64,000 nt of DNA from contig NZ_BMTS01000007.1 in the NCBI RefSeq assembly GCF_014649795.1, positions 310,001-374,000 on the forward strand, in the 5' to 3' direction. Numbering within the stretch: the stretch's first letter is position 1; every line of letters begins with the position of its first letter. This document shows, in pieces, positions 9,347-18,349 of this stretch. The notes beneath the pieces are model-generated. The model saw nothing but the letters and a program-made list of their open reading frames with translations, did no database searches and was not told the DNA's origin. The DNA is from Streptomyces melanogenes. GTDB lineage: Bacteria; Actinomycetota; Actinomycetes; Streptomycetales; Streptomycetaceae. Made by a program: the position numbers and the translations under genes.

Positions 9347-10234
9347 TCAAGGGGTGAGCAGGCGGTCCTGTTCCACCGGTGGTGTGCCGCCGTGCCAGTC
9401 CAGGACTTTGCCGAAGCGGATCAGCTCGCCGTACAGGGTTGGGTCGACGGGCTCGCTGAACACGAGGTCCAGTACAGCCCGGGCGGCTTCGGCGGGGGAC
9501 TGGGCCTGGCTGTAGTCGCTGAACCACGGCCGGGAGGTCGCGGTGTCGACCATGCCGGGGCACACCGCGGCGATCAGGGTGCCGGACGCCAGGTCGCGCT
9601 CGCGGCGCTGCCCGGCGACCGCCCGTACGGCGGCTACCTGGGCCACCTTCGAGGGCACGTTCAGCCAGCGCGGCCACCCCGCCTCCTGCGCGGTGTTGTG
9701 GTGGATGGCGCTGCGCCAGGACTCGACGGCGTACTCGACCTGGTCGAGACTCGCCTCCTCGAACAGCGGGTGCAGCCGGGGGTCGAGGTGGCCGAGGGTG
9801 CCCAGGCTGCTGGCCACCACCAGCAGCCGCCCGCCGGGTCGCAGGAGCGGGCCGAAGGAGCGCAGCACGGCGTGGGTGGCGGTGTTGGACACGTCGATGA
9901 ACTCGTCGGCGCGCCCGGACTGGGAATCGGAGGGCAGCAGGCGGGCGACCGCGTTGGAGATGATGACGTCGACACCGCCGTACTCGCTGCCCAGCTCGTC
10001 GGCGAGACGGCCGATCGCCTCGGTGTCGGTGACGTCGAGGAGCTTTCCGCGCACCTGGGCGCGGGTGGCGGGCAGCCGCGTCACCGCGCGGGCGGCCTCG
10101 GTGACGCGCTGCGCGTCGCGGCCGGTGAGCAGGACCAGGTCGTGCGGTGCCATGCGGGTAGCGAGGCCTTCGGCGAGGGCCTGGCCCAGGCCCTGGTTGG
10201 CGCCGGTGACGAGGGCGATACGGGGAGAGTTCAT
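9347..10234 (-). CDS. SDR family oxidoreductase (carbonyl-reductase-like)
   Basis: NAD(P)-dependent dehydrogenase/reductase of 295 aa. It begins with a short N-terminus before the cofactor motif TGANQGLGQ. The expected catalytic serine region (VVASSLGTLG) and a downstream VPSKVAQVAAVRA helix are present, but the canonical YxxxK reads as a variant, as in carbonyl-reductase-like members. The ATG at 10234 is chosen because the cofactor motif follows at the usual distance; upstream extension would add unrelated residues. It is transcribed away from a LysR regulator across a 71-bp gap, the classical arrangement for regulation by that neighbour. The substrate is unknown. Confidence 0.88.
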   Translation of the reverse strand: MNSPRIALVTGANQGLGQALAEGLATRMAPHDLVLLTGRDAQRVTEAARAVTRLPATRAQVRGKLLDVTDTEAIGRLADELGSEYGGVDVIISNAVARLLPSDSQSGRADEFIDVSNTATHAVLRSFGPLLRPGGRLLVVASSLGTLGHLDPRLHPLFEEASLDQVEYAVESWRSAIHHNTAQEAGWPRWLNVPSKVAQVAAVRAVAGQRRERDLASGTLIAAVCPGMVDTATSRPWFSDYSQAQSPAEAARAVLDLVFSEPVDPTLYGELIRFGKVLDWHGGTPPVEQDRLLTP

Positions 10235-10305
10235 GCCTGCCACGCTAGGAACCGTTTGCTCATGCGTCCAACGAAACTTGTGCACACGTGGTATGCGTAA
10301 ACGTC
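10235..10305. promoter_or_regulatory. Divergent promoter/operator between SDR and LysR genes
   Basis: The 71-bp gap holds a perfect palindrome TGTGCACA (10279-10286) and two ATGCGT copies (10262-10267, 10293-10298). A LysR autoregulatory/activation site is expected here; that the palindrome is it is inference. Confidence 0.45.
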
Positions 10306-11229
10306 ATGGACTTCACGGATGTGTCGCTGACGGCGCTGCGGGTGTTCCGGGCGGTGGCCGAGCAGGGAACGTTCACCGCCGCGGCGGCAGCGCTGGGCTA
10401 CACCCAGTCGGCGGTGTCCCGGCAGATCGCCTCCATCGAGCGGGCCGCGGGCGCGGAGCTCCTTGAACGGCGGCGTGACGGCGTACGGCTGACCGAGGCC
10501 GGGCGGATCGTTATGCGCCGTGCGACGACCGTGCTCGACGAGATCGACCAGGCCGCCCGTGAACTGTCCGGCCTGCCCGAACCCGGCGGCACCGTCCGCC
10601 TGGGCTGGTTCCCCAGCGCCGGCACGACCCTGGTGCCGCGTGCCCTCGCCGCCCTCCGCCACAGCGATCCCGGCCTGCAGGTGATCAGCCGCGAAGGAAC
10701 CACCCCAGTGCTGGCGCGCGCCCTGCGGGCGGGCAGCATCGACCTCGCCCTGCTGGCATCCGCGCCTCCCTTCCGCGCGCCCGACACCGAATCACCGCCG
10801 CTGGCGCTGCAGACGCTCACGGAGCGCGCCCTGCGCCTGGCTGTGCCGGAGACCCACCCCCTGGCCCGCGGGGACTTCGTCGACGTGGCCGACCTGCGCG
10901 GACAACGATGGATCGCCGGCTCCTCCCACGGCGCGGACGGGCTCATGGGTGTCTGGCCGGGGCTGGACGAGCGGCCCGAGATCGTCCACACCGCCCGGGA
11001 CTGGCTCGCGAAACTGCACCTCGTCGCCGCGGGCTGCGGCCTGACCACCGTGCCCGCCTCCATGGCCCACGCCGCGCCGCCCGGCCTGCGGATCCTGCCG
11101 GTGCGCGGCGGACCGCAGGAGATGCGCCGACTGCTCCTGGCCCGGCTGCCCCAGCCACCGACCGAACCCGTCGTACGCCTCGCGGCCGCTCTGCGCGCCG
11201 CAGCGCTTGCCACCGTCCCGTATCCGTGA
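10306..11229 (+). CDS. LysR family transcriptional regulator
   Basis: DNA-binding regulator of 307 aa. The N-terminal winged helix-turn-helix (residues ~8-65, with AAALGYTQSAVSRQI as the recognition region) is followed by a type 2 periplasmic-binding-like effector domain. The ATG at 10306 (MDFTDVS) is preferred over an in-frame GTG 18 bp upstream because it starts directly before the HTH. It is divergent from the SDR pair, which it likely controls. The effector is unknown. Confidence 0.93.
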   Translation: MDFTDVSLTALRVFRAVAEQGTFTAAAAALGYTQSAVSRQIASIERAAGAELLERRRDGVRLTEAGRIVMRRATTVLDEIDQAARELSGLPEPGGTVRLGWFPSAGTTLVPRALAALRHSDPGLQVISREGTTPVLARALRAGSIDLALLASAPPFRAPDTESPPLALQTLTERALRLAVPETHPLARGDFVDVADLRGQRWIAGSSHGADGLMGVWPGLDERPEIVHTARDWLAKLHLVAAGCGLTTVPASMAHAAPPGLRILPVRGGPQEMRRLLLARLPQPPTEPVVRLAAALRAAALATVPYP

Positions 11230-11400
11230 CCATGGCCGCCGCTCGGGCGGCCGGGCGGCAGCGCCGCCCCGTCGCGAGCCCCTGCGCTCATCAACCTGAA
11301 CATCCTGGGCGGTTGGCGGATGTCGAGAACGGGTCACCGGCTCCGTCCCAGGGATATCAGCGGCCACCACCGGCCGTACGAGGAAGAAGGAGAAACCATC

Positions 11401-11841
11401 ATGGCGATTCAGCGGATGGACAACGTCGGCATCGTCGTCGAGGACATGGATGCCGCCGTCGCGTTCTTCGTGGAACTCGGTATGGAGCTGGAGGGCAGGG
11501 GAGAGGTCGAGGGTGGCTTCGCCGACCAGTGCACCGGACTCGACGGCGTCCACTGTGACATCGCGATGCTCCGGACGCCGGACGGGCACAGTCGGCTCGA
11601 GCTGGCGAAGTACCGCAGCCCCGCGGCGATCAGTGCCGGGCCGCGCAACCGGCCGCACAACATCGTGGGCACGCACCGCGTCATGTTCGCCGTCGACGAC
11701 ATCAAGGACACCGTTGCCCGCCTGCGCCCGCACGGCGCCGAACTCGTCGGCGAGATCGCCCGGTTCGAGGACGTCTACCTGCTCTGCTACCTCCGCGGCC
11801 CGGAAGGCATCATCGTCGGACTGGCCGAGCAACTGCGCTGA
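11401..11841 (+). CDS. VOC family protein (glyoxalase/bleomycin-resistance fold)
   Basis: Protein of 146 aa with two beta-alpha-beta-beta-beta repeats of the vicinal-oxygen-chelate superfamily: an N-terminal half (MDNVGIVVEDMDAAVAFF) and a C-terminal half (HRVMFAVDDIKDTVARLR), ending in GPEGIIVGLAEQL. The first metal-ligand position, usually His, is Asn here, so metal-dependent catalysis is uncertain. An AAGAAGGAG sequence just upstream supports the ATG at 11401. It stands alone, 171 bp after the LysR gene. Confidence 0.88.
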   Translation: MAIQRMDNVGIVVEDMDAAVAFFVELGMELEGRGEVEGGFADQCTGLDGVHCDIAMLRTPDGHSRLELAKYRSPAAISAGPRNRPHNIVGTHRVMFAVDDIKDTVARLRPHGAELVGEIARFEDVYLLCYLRGPEGIIVGLAEQLR

Positions 11842-11902
11842 GCAGGAGGAACCGAACCGTACGATGCGGCGGGCAGCAACACCGTGATGACACGTCATCC
11901 GC

Positions 11903-13165
11903 TCACACGCGCCTCGTCAGGATGCCGTGGTGGCGTGCGTACGCGTTCCACGCGCGGGTTTCGGCGGCATCGGGGGCCAGGACGGCCGTACGGGCGGTGA
12001 AGACGGCGACGAGCCGGCCGGTGCGGCCGTGCCAGGTGTCGGGCGGGATGGTCGCGATGGTGGTGGTGGCCGCTTCCAGGGCGCCCTGTTCGAGCTGTGC
12101 GCGTGCCAGGTGGATGGTGACGCGGTAGCGGTTGCGCGCCAGGCCGGGGCGGTGGCGCAGGACCGCGAGGGCGTGGTGGGCGCGTGCCTCGGCCTGTGTC
12201 CACTGTCCGAGTGTCAGCAGGGACATGAGGGAGAAGAGGTCGAGTCCGGCCTGGTCGTAGAAGCGGATCCAGGGCGGCCGGGGCAGGCTGGGGTCGGCGC
12301 GGTCGAGGGAGTCCTGGGCGTGGCCGATGCTGCGCAGGGCGGCCGTACGGTCCGTCAGGTCGGCGTGGTGGACGGCGGTGGAGACATGGGCGAGGGAGGC
12401 GAAGAGCGGGTCGCGGCGGTTGATGGACAGGGCGCGGTTGACGTCGGCGGCGGCCAGGGCGTCGGTGTGCCGGCCGAGTTGGCGGTACAGGCCGCCGGCC
12501 AGTCCCCATACGTGGTAGCGCGCGGCCGGGTCGGCGGACAGTCCGGCCAGGGTGACGGCCTGGTGCAGGTGCTGTTCGGCGGCGGTGAAGCGGTGGCCGT
12601 CGGTGGCGGCCCACAGGGCGCTGCTGGCGAAGGCGGCGGCCAGGGCGTAGAGCTTGCCGCGGACGCGGGTGCTCGCGGAGCCGTGCTGCTGGAGGCCGAG
12701 GGCCTGGCGGACGAGGTGGGCCGCGCCGTTCTCCAGGGCCTGGGTTCCGCCGTGGCGGTGGTCGACGTCGACGACCTCGGTCAGCTTCGCGGCGAGCCGG
12801 GCGACGTCGACCAGGCCCACCCGGGCCGGTGGCCCCCGGAACGCGGGGGGCGCGGCGTCGGCCGTCGGGGGGTGTGGCCCGTCGCTCGGTGCTGGGGCGG
12901 CCGGGGTGGGTGAGGCGGCGCCCCGGGGTGCGAACCCCAGGTCCTGGACCGCAAGGCCCGTCAGCCGCGCGAGGGCTTCGCGCTGTCCGGTCTGGGGCCA
13001 GGCCACCTCGCCGCAGAGCCAGCGGCGGATGGTGCGGTCGGTGGCGGTGCCGGGGCGGCCGGTGAGGGTGGCGAGTTGGGCGTTGAGCCGGGTGGCGAGC
13101 TCGGCTGCGGTGAGTGCGTGTGCGGTCATCCAGTCGGCGAGCGCCTGATTGCGCGTCGTGGCCAT
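11903..13165 (-). CDS. HTH/TPR regulator-like protein
   Basis: Protein of 420 aa. Residues ~1-70 form a helix-turn-helix region resembling the Cro/C1 type (MTAHALTAAELATRLN, then TDRTIRRWLCGEVAWPQ). A Pro/Ala linker follows, then an all-helical Ala/Leu/Arg-rich region (residues ~130-400) with TPR-like repeats such as AARYHVWGLAGGLYRQLGRH. Actinomycetes carry many such HTH-TPR proteins, often with signalling-type roles. The ATG at 13165 is chosen because the HTH begins directly after it; an upstream ATG would add 27 low-complexity residues. Target genes are unknown. Confidence 0.8.
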   Translation of the reverse strand: MATTRNQALADWMTAHALTAAELATRLNAQLATLTGRPGTATDRTIRRWLCGEVAWPQTGQREALARLTGLAVQDLGFAPRGAASPTPAAPAPSDGPHPPTADAAPPAFRGPPARVGLVDVARLAAKLTEVVDVDHRHGGTQALENGAAHLVRQALGLQQHGSASTRVRGKLYALAAAFASSALWAATDGHRFTAAEQHLHQAVTLAGLSADPAARYHVWGLAGGLYRQLGRHTDALAAADVNRALSINRRDPLFASLAHVSTAVHHADLTDRTAALRSIGHAQDSLDRADPSLPRPPWIRFYDQAGLDLFSLMSLLTLGQWTQAEARAHHALAVLRHRPGLARNRYRVTIHLARAQLEQGALEAATTTIATIPPDTWHGRTGRLVAVFTARTAVLAPDAAETRAWNAYARHHGILTRRV

Positions 13166-13273
13166 GCGGTCGACGGTAGGGAGACCCGCGTGTGCATATG
13201 CCGGGGAGCGGAACGATTCGCCCGATGGTGTACGTTCGCGCCGCACGGGCGCGTCACGCCGGTGTCTGTGCGG

Positions 13274-13594
13274 TCAGGGGTGCTGGCGATCGTGGTGGAT
13301 CGCGGCGTCGGCCAGCGCGTCGCGCAGGGCGAACAGGGCCAGCAGGTCGGCGTTGGCCGTGAACCGGGTCAGCAGGTGGCCGATCTGCCGTTCGTCCGCC
13401 GCGCGGACGGCCCGCACGATGTCCGAGATCACACAGCGCAGGGTGTCGGAGGCGGAGTCGTCCCGAGGGTCGCCCGGCGCCCGTGACCGCGCGCGGTCCT
13501 CGGCCGACGGCTGCTCCGCTGCCCATCGCATGCTCCAAGGAGACCGCCGCTTCCTGCGCGGCAGTAGGTCGAAAACCGGGGGTTCCGTGTGCAT
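13274..13594 (-). CDS. Small conserved-looking hypothetical protein
   Basis: Up to 106 aa. The N-terminal 50 residues are polar and poorly structured; residues ~52-100 look like real helices (SDIVRAVRAADERQIGHLLT, ALFALRDALADAA). The start is uncertain: ATG at 13594, behind a G-rich stretch, or an internal ATG at 13531. I do not recognise a family with confidence. It is divergent from the secreted protein at 13845 across about 250 bp. Confidence 0.55.
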   Translation of the reverse strand: MHTEPPVFDLLPRRKRRSPWSMRWAAEQPSAEDRARSRAPGDPRDDSASDTLRCVISDIVRAVRAADERQIGHLLTRFTANADLLALFALRDALADAAIHHDRQHP

Positions 13595-13844
13595 GCCCCC
13601 GGACGACCTGGTGATCCCTTTACCTAGAAGGGCCCTGCACGCCGATGGCCCGGAGCGGTGCCATGCGGAGTGACCTGCGATTTTGTGTCGCAGCGTAACG
13701 GGTCGGCGACCCGGCGGCCGACGCGCCGATGGCCCCCACCCCCGTTGCTGGCGGCGTCGGAGCGATCACAGAATGTGGTCTGACCGAGCGGATCCAGCCA
13801 CTGGATCCACGCTCTCACCCTCTTGCATGACAGGAGTACGTCCC

Positions 13845-14204
13845 GTGCGTCTTCGTCCCACTCTCGGCGCCACTCTTGGCGCCATGGCGCTCCTCATGAC
13901 CCTGCACGCCCCGGCTCACGCGGACCACGGCACCATCAACTACAAGTACGGCAACCCGCTCCAGCCGAACCAGGCGAAGACCGGTGTGTACCCCGCCAAC
14001 CTGGAAATTCCCGAAGACCAGTGCATTGAGGTCCCCGAGGTGGAGGGCAAGCCCCTGCAGACCGCCTGGGCACCCGAGAATCGCAGCCAGAGTGACATCT
14101 TCGTCTACACGGAGCCGGAGTGCTTCGATGTACGGACGAGGGTGAAGGTCGGACAGAAGCTCGGAAACCTCGTCCTGTTCAAATCGTTCATCCAGCCCAG
14201 CTGA
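13845..14204 (+). CDS. Small secreted hypothetical protein
   Basis: Protein of 119 aa with a classical signal peptide: RLR positive start, hydrophobic core with GAMALLMTLHAPAHA, probable cleavage after AHA. The mature ~90 residues contain two cysteines (DQCIEVPE and PECFDVRT), probably one disulfide, and an Asn/Gln-rich start. GTG at 13845 is chosen because AGGAG sits 8 bp upstream; an ATG at 13827 would place the ribosome site inside the gene. No family recognised. Confidence 0.75.
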   Translation: MRLRPTLGATLGAMALLMTLHAPAHADHGTINYKYGNPLQPNQAKTGVYPANLEIPEDQCIEVPEVEGKPLQTAWAPENRSQSDIFVYTEPECFDVRTRVKVGQKLGNLVLFKSFIQPS

Positions 14205-14363
14205 GGCGTACCTCTCGATGCCCTGGTACTGGCTTGTCGGAGCCCGTACCGGGGCCCGGCCGTGACAGCTCGTGGGCTTCGGGCACGTGCTGGTGACCGG
14301 GGTTCGCGGCCTGCGCCGCCCGCCGCTCGGTCACAGCGCTGTGCGGCAGGCCGAGCGTGGCGG

Positions 14364-14666
14364 TCAGAGTTCGTCGCGTGAGGGGTTGGGGTAGTTCCAG
14401 GCGGCGTTGAACGTGTGCAGGACCCGTAGGTACCGCCTGACCTGGGAGGCGTTCGCAATCGTGCCGATGTCGGGGATGTAGGGGACGGTGGGGGTGGAGG
14501 TGTTACCGGCGCCTACGAGGTTCCAGTAGAAGTTGGACAGGACGCCCCAGTTGTTCTCCAGGTTCTGCTGCCATCCCTACAGGCCGGTCCGGCCCCGCCC
14601 CCAGTCGCCGACCGCGGCGCGGAAGACGCCTTCGAGGTCGTTGAAACGGGCGGCCTCCGAAGTCAT
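14364..14666 (-). pseudogene. Hypothetical protein interrupted by an in-frame TAG
   Basis: The frame from ATG 14666 to TGA 14364-14366 reads as a 100-residue protein with one amber codon at 14577-14579. Before it: SEAARFNDLEGVFRAAVGDW; after it: a Trp/Asn/Tyr-rich segment with NLENNWGVLSNFYWNLVGAG and a helical C-terminus. Protein-like composition on both sides of the stop argues for a recently inactivated gene or a fragment of a larger one. No family recognised. Confidence 0.5.
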
Positions 14667-14737
14667 CTGGTCCGGTGGACGGAGTGGGTGTGCGGCCGGG
14701 GGCGGCGCACACCCACTCCTCGTCCGGCCGGGCCGGG

Positions 14738-15046
14738 TCAGCTCGTGGTCGTGGCCGACGCCTTGACGGCGGAGGCGAAGTCCGGCTGCACGCCGAGCTG
14801 GGCGAGCATGACGTTGATGCCGGCGTAGCAGTTGAACTCCTTGATCCTGCCGTCCTCGACGTACCAGAAGTCGCCCGCCGGGATGGCGAGCTTGACGCCG
14901 GTCGGCTCGATGACACCGGCAGGTGTGGTGAACGGGCCGGTGAAGCTGCCCTGGATCGTCAGCTCGACGGCGACGACGTTGCCCATGACGTGGAACCGGT
15001 GCAGCTCGCGGTGGATGTCGGACGCCAGCTCTGCCATGGCGAGCAC
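14738..15046 (-). pseudogene. SnoaL/NTF2-like protein, N-terminally truncated
   Basis: The visible 102 residues match the C-terminal two thirds of a SnoaL-like/NTF2-fold protein: a helix with ELHRFHVMGN, then strands VAVELTIQGSFTGPF and DFWYVEDGRIKEFNCYAG. The frame continues upstream as EHLGDPVLAM but meets a TAG near 15070, and the first ~35 residues of a normal member (helix-strand with YYDAW-like motif) are absent. It is probably a decayed gene; translation from GTG 15046 remains possible. Confidence 0.6.
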
Positions 15047-15138
15047 CGGGTCCCCCAGGTGTTCTATCGCTTGAACTCCTTTGAGGGGGCAGCGTTTGGC
15101 CTGTTCAGCTGTGTGCCGGATGTCGGTAGTCTGCCGGG

Positions 15139-15582
15139 ATGACTGACTTCGGTGAAGCTGTCCGCGCCCGGCTGCGTGCGCCCCTCATCTGGTACGTCGG
15201 AACCGTGTTCCCCGATGGAGCGCCGCAGGTCAGCCCGATGTGGGTGGACCTGGAGGGCGAGCGGGAGCTGACGTTCAACACCTCGGTGGGCCGGGTGAAG
15301 GAGGAGAATCTGCGCCGTGACCCGCGCGTATATCTCTCACACGCGGACGCCGATGAACCCTTCGACCGGGTGCAGATCAGCGGCGAGGTGGTCCGCTTCA
15401 TCGAGGGTGAGGAGGCCCACGAGCGGATGGACCGGCTGGCGCGGAAGTATCTGGGCAGCGAACGCTTCGAGTGGCTCATGCCGGGGGAGCGAAGGGTCGC
15501 GGTGATCGTGCGGCCGGTCAAGGTGCGGCACATCGTGGGGGTGGAGCGGTTCCGGCCTGGTGGCCCGGTGCCCGCTCCCTGA
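15139..15582 (+). CDS. PPOX-class (pyridoxamine-phosphate-oxidase fold) F420/flavin-dependent protein
   Basis: Protein of 147 aa with the split-barrel fold: an N-terminal strand region APLIWYVGTVFPDGAPQVSP, then VDLEGERELTFNTSVGRVK and a C-terminal VAVIVRPVKVRHI. This order fits the TIGR03618/Rv1155-like group of F420- or flavin-binding reductases common in actinomycetes. Length is typical. Its promoter region is shared with, and divergent from, the decayed SnoaL gene. Cofactor choice cannot be read from sequence alone. Confidence 0.82.
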   Translation: MTDFGEAVRARLRAPLIWYVGTVFPDGAPQVSPMWVDLEGERELTFNTSVGRVKEENLRRDPRVYLSHADADEPFDRVQISGEVVRFIEGEEAHERMDRLARKYLGSERFEWLMPGERRVAVIVRPVKVRHIVGVERFRPGGPVPAP

Positions 15583-15623
15583 CCGGCCCACCAAAGCGCT
15601 GTCCCCCTCGCCGTGGCCGGCGG

Positions 15624-16487
15624 TCAGGGGCGCGGCCCCGTCGGCAAGTAGTAGGGGCGGTTGTGGGCAGCCACGGGGGGAGACTGGTACGCCCATGCGC
15701 CGATGGCCGGTGTTCCGTCGCCGAGGAGCGTGCGGATGCCGTGACCGAGGGTGTCGTCCGGGGCGTGGACCGTGAGCCGGGTGCGGGCGGAGTGTTCCGG
15801 GGAGGACAGGTCGTACCAGCGATAGGGCTGGTAGACGTTCATGGGACCGGCGAGCAGGCGTCCCTCGGGGTCGGTGCCGTAGCCGGTGATGGGGGCCGAG
15901 TTGGCGGCGGCGGAGGTGAGGCCGTCCAGCTCCGCGGTGATGTCGAGCAGCGGGCGCGGGCCCTGCTCCAGGGTGTCGTCCGGGCCGATCGTGGCGGCCT
16001 TGCACTGGATGGTCCAGGTTTCGCCGACGGGCCCGTTGAGGGACGGCAGGTCGACCTCGAACCAGCCGGGGTGCTTCGGCTCCGCGTAGAGCTCTTTCCC
16101 GGCCCGGATGGCAAAGGGGTTGTCGCACACGACGTGGAGGCGGGCGATGCCGAGCAGTTTCGTCTGGTCCCAGCCCTGAACGTACTGGGCGTACGTCAGG
16201 CGCGGGAGCCGGTCGCCCTCGCGCGTCGGGAACGCGATGACGTTGAACTCGATCTCCTGGGTGGTTCCTCCGCCGAACGCGTACTGCGCGAAGTACAGCT
16301 GGTAGTTGAGCGATACCAGTGCCCGCCCGTCCTCGAAGGTGGCTGCGGTGAGATCTGGGTGCTGTTGGGCGAGCAGTTTGCGGACCGGTTCCGGGTCGAC
16401 CAGCCAGTCGATGCCGATCTGGTGCAACGCGCCGTAATGGAAGGGGAGTTGGAAGGGTTCGGGTACGGGCGGCAAGGTGGCGGTCAT
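15624..16487 (-). CDS. Acetoacetate-decarboxylase-like protein
   Basis: Protein of 287 aa. The central region (KLLGIARLHVVCDNPFAIRA, then ELYAEPKHPGWFEVDLPS) resembles the ADC superfamily, but I cannot confirm the Schiff-base lysine, so decarboxylase activity is unproven. The ATG at 16487 overlaps the stop of the GMC oxidoreductase gene by 4 bp (ATGA), so it is translationally coupled and presumably acts on the same metabolite series. It is the last gene of a MarR-headed run of four genes. Confidence 0.65.
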   Translation of the reverse strand: MTATLPPVPEPFQLPFHYGALHQIGIDWLVDPEPVRKLLAQQHPDLTAATFEDGRALVSLNYQLYFAQYAFGGGTTQEIEFNVIAFPTREGDRLPRLTYAQYVQGWDQTKLLGIARLHVVCDNPFAIRAGKELYAEPKHPGWFEVDLPSLNGPVGETWTIQCKAATIGPDDTLEQGPRPLLDITAELDGLTSAAANSAPITGYGTDPEGRLLAGPMNVYQPYRWYDLSSPEHSARTRLTVHAPDDTLGHGIRTLLGDGTPAIGAWAYQSPPVAAHNRPYYLPTGPRP

Positions 16488-18349
16488 GTCGGGGCTCCTG
16501 GGGTCGGTGACGGCTCGTTGGGCGCGGGGGACGTCGGGGGCGCGACGAGGGAGCCCGGGCGGTCGCGGGCGGCCAGGTCCGCCTCGATGCGCTCCGCGCT
16601 GCGCAGGGTGAGCGCGGCCATCGTCAGCGTCGGGTTGGAGGTGGCCACCGAGGGCATGCTGCCGCAGCCGATCGCGTACAGGCCCGGGTGGTCCCAGCAG
16701 CGCTGCCAGGCGTCGACCACCGAGGTGGCGGGGGAGTCGCCCATGATGTGGGTGCCGGCGGCGTGGCCGGCGCCGCGGTATCCGTAGGTGCGGCCGTCGT
16801 GCTCGAAGCGGCCCGGCCAGGCCGCCACCGGTGTGTAGTCCGTGTGGTCCTCGGCGCCGAGCAGCGCGAAGATCTGGTCGGAGACCGCCCGGGCCGCCGC
16901 CATGCCTTCCTTGACGTGTGTGTCGAGGTTGTACGTGACGAGGGGGCGGGGCAGGCCGAGCGGATCGCGCTCGTGGGGGTGGAGGGTGACCCGGTTCGCG
17001 GGGTCGGCGCCCTGTTCCATCTCGAACTGGAGGGTGAACTGGCGGCGGATCCGGTCCCCGACCGCCCGTCGTAACTCGGCCCCGAACAGGCCCCGTTCGG
17101 TGAGGAAGTGGTGCACGTCCGCATCGACGGACCCCTTCGCCCAGACCCAGCCCCACGCCCCGAGCTCGACCCGGAACGGCGCCCGCAGCCTTCGCGCCGC
17201 GCCGGCGCGGAAGCCCTCCAGGCCGGAGACCGAGCCGGGGCCCCGGTACGGCCCGGCGTCCTCGGGTAACAAACCCCAGGTCAGCAGGACCGGATGGTCC
17301 ATCAGATTGCGGCCGACCTGGCCGCTGCGGTCGGCGAGCCCGGAGAGGAGCAGCAGCCGGGCGTTCTCCACGGCGTGCGCGGCGAGCACGACGACATCGG
17401 CGTGCGCGACGGACACCTGCCCGTCGTATGAGTGGTACTCCACGCCCGTGGCGTGCCCCCGCCCGTCGACGAGGACCCGGCTCACCACGGACCGGTCCTG
17501 GAGCGTGACGGTCGTACTCCAGCGCCCCTGGGTCTTGAGCGGGGTGTACTTGGCATACGAGGGGCAGTGCGGCACGCAACTCGCGTTGCCCACGCACCGG
17601 CTGTCCGGGGCGGGTTGTCCGTCCCGGCCGCGCGGCACGTAGCCGCGGCCGCCGTCGTACCGGGGGTCCGGGACGCCGTTGCGTGCGTGCGGGGTGCCGA
17701 CCACGCGCAGTTCGACCTCGCGCAGGGAGACGGGGTCCTTGACGCGCCGCCCGTCGAGGCGGGCCGAGAGGATGCGGTCCACACGCGAGGCGGGCAGGGC
17801 CCGCATGGGAAACACGTAGTCGTCGGGGAAGGGCAGCCCGACGTGCTCGCGCTGCTCGTCGGCGTCGGCGGCCACCCCCAACTCCTCCTCGGCCGCCCTG
17901 TAGTGGCGCTCCAGGTCGTCGTACGTGAGGGGCCAGCGCCGTCCGTACCCGAAGGACTCGGTGTCGAAGTCCTCCGGCAGCATGCGCGGCACGAGGCCGG
18001 TCCAGACGTTGCCGGTGCCGCCGTTCACGCGGACGTATCCGCTGGCGTACGGGAGCGGGCCGTCCTGCCGCAGGTGGCCGTCCGCCCGGAAGCCGGGGGT
18101 CCCGTCCGTGCCGGAGAGGCCGGAGAGGTCCGTCGCCTCGGGCCAGGGGGCCGCCGGGTGGGCTCGATAGGGGGAGCCGGGTACCTTGGCGGCGGTCGTC
18201 AGGTAGGTGGTGAGCGGGTCGGCGGGCGGCTCGTGGGCGCCGGGGCCCGCCTCCAGGACCAACACCCGCCTGCCGTGCCTGCCCAGCTGGTGTGCGACGA
18301 GTGAGCCCGCGACTCCGGCGCCGACGACGATCACGTCGTACCGTGTCAC
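16484..18349 (-). CDS. GMC-type FAD-dependent oxidoreductase, large subunit
   Basis: Protein of 621 aa. FAD-binding Rossmann motif VVGAGVAGSLVAHQL at the very N-terminus, VNGGTGNVWTG (FAD contact), a Cys-containing segment NASCVPHCPSYAKY typical of gluconate-2-dehydrogenase/sorbitol-dehydrogenase large subunits, and the C-terminal AGTHIMG...NPTLTMAAL of GMC oxidoreductases. It oxidises an alcohol or sugar using FAD. GTG at 18349 overlaps the stop of the preceding small-subunit gene (GTGA) and starts right at the Rossmann fold. Likely a two-subunit dehydrogenase. The substrate is unknown. Confidence 0.9.
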   Translation of the reverse strand: MTRYDVIVVGAGVAGSLVAHQLGRHGRRVLVLEAGPGAHEPPADPLTTYLTTAAKVPGSPYRAHPAAPWPEATDLSGLSGTDGTPGFRADGHLRQDGPLPYASGYVRVNGGTGNVWTGLVPRMLPEDFDTESFGYGRRWPLTYDDLERHYRAAEEELGVAADADEQREHVGLPFPDDYVFPMRALPASRVDRILSARLDGRRVKDPVSLREVELRVVGTPHARNGVPDPRYDGGRGYVPRGRDGQPAPDSRCVGNASCVPHCPSYAKYTPLKTQGRWSTTVTLQDRSVVSRVLVDGRGHATGVEYHSYDGQVSVAHADVVVLAAHAVENARLLLLSGLADRSGQVGRNLMDHPVLLTWGLLPEDAGPYRGPGSVSGLEGFRAGAARRLRAPFRVELGAWGWVWAKGSVDADVHHFLTERGLFGAELRRAVGDRIRRQFTLQFEMEQGADPANRVTLHPHERDPLGLPRPLVTYNLDTHVKEGMAAARAVSDQIFALLGAEDHTDYTPVAAWPGRFEHDGRTYGYRGAGHAAGTHIMGDSPATSVVDAWQRCWDHPGLYAIGCGSMPSVATSNPTLTMAALTLRSAERIEADLAARDRPGSLVAPPTSPAPNEPSPTPGAPT

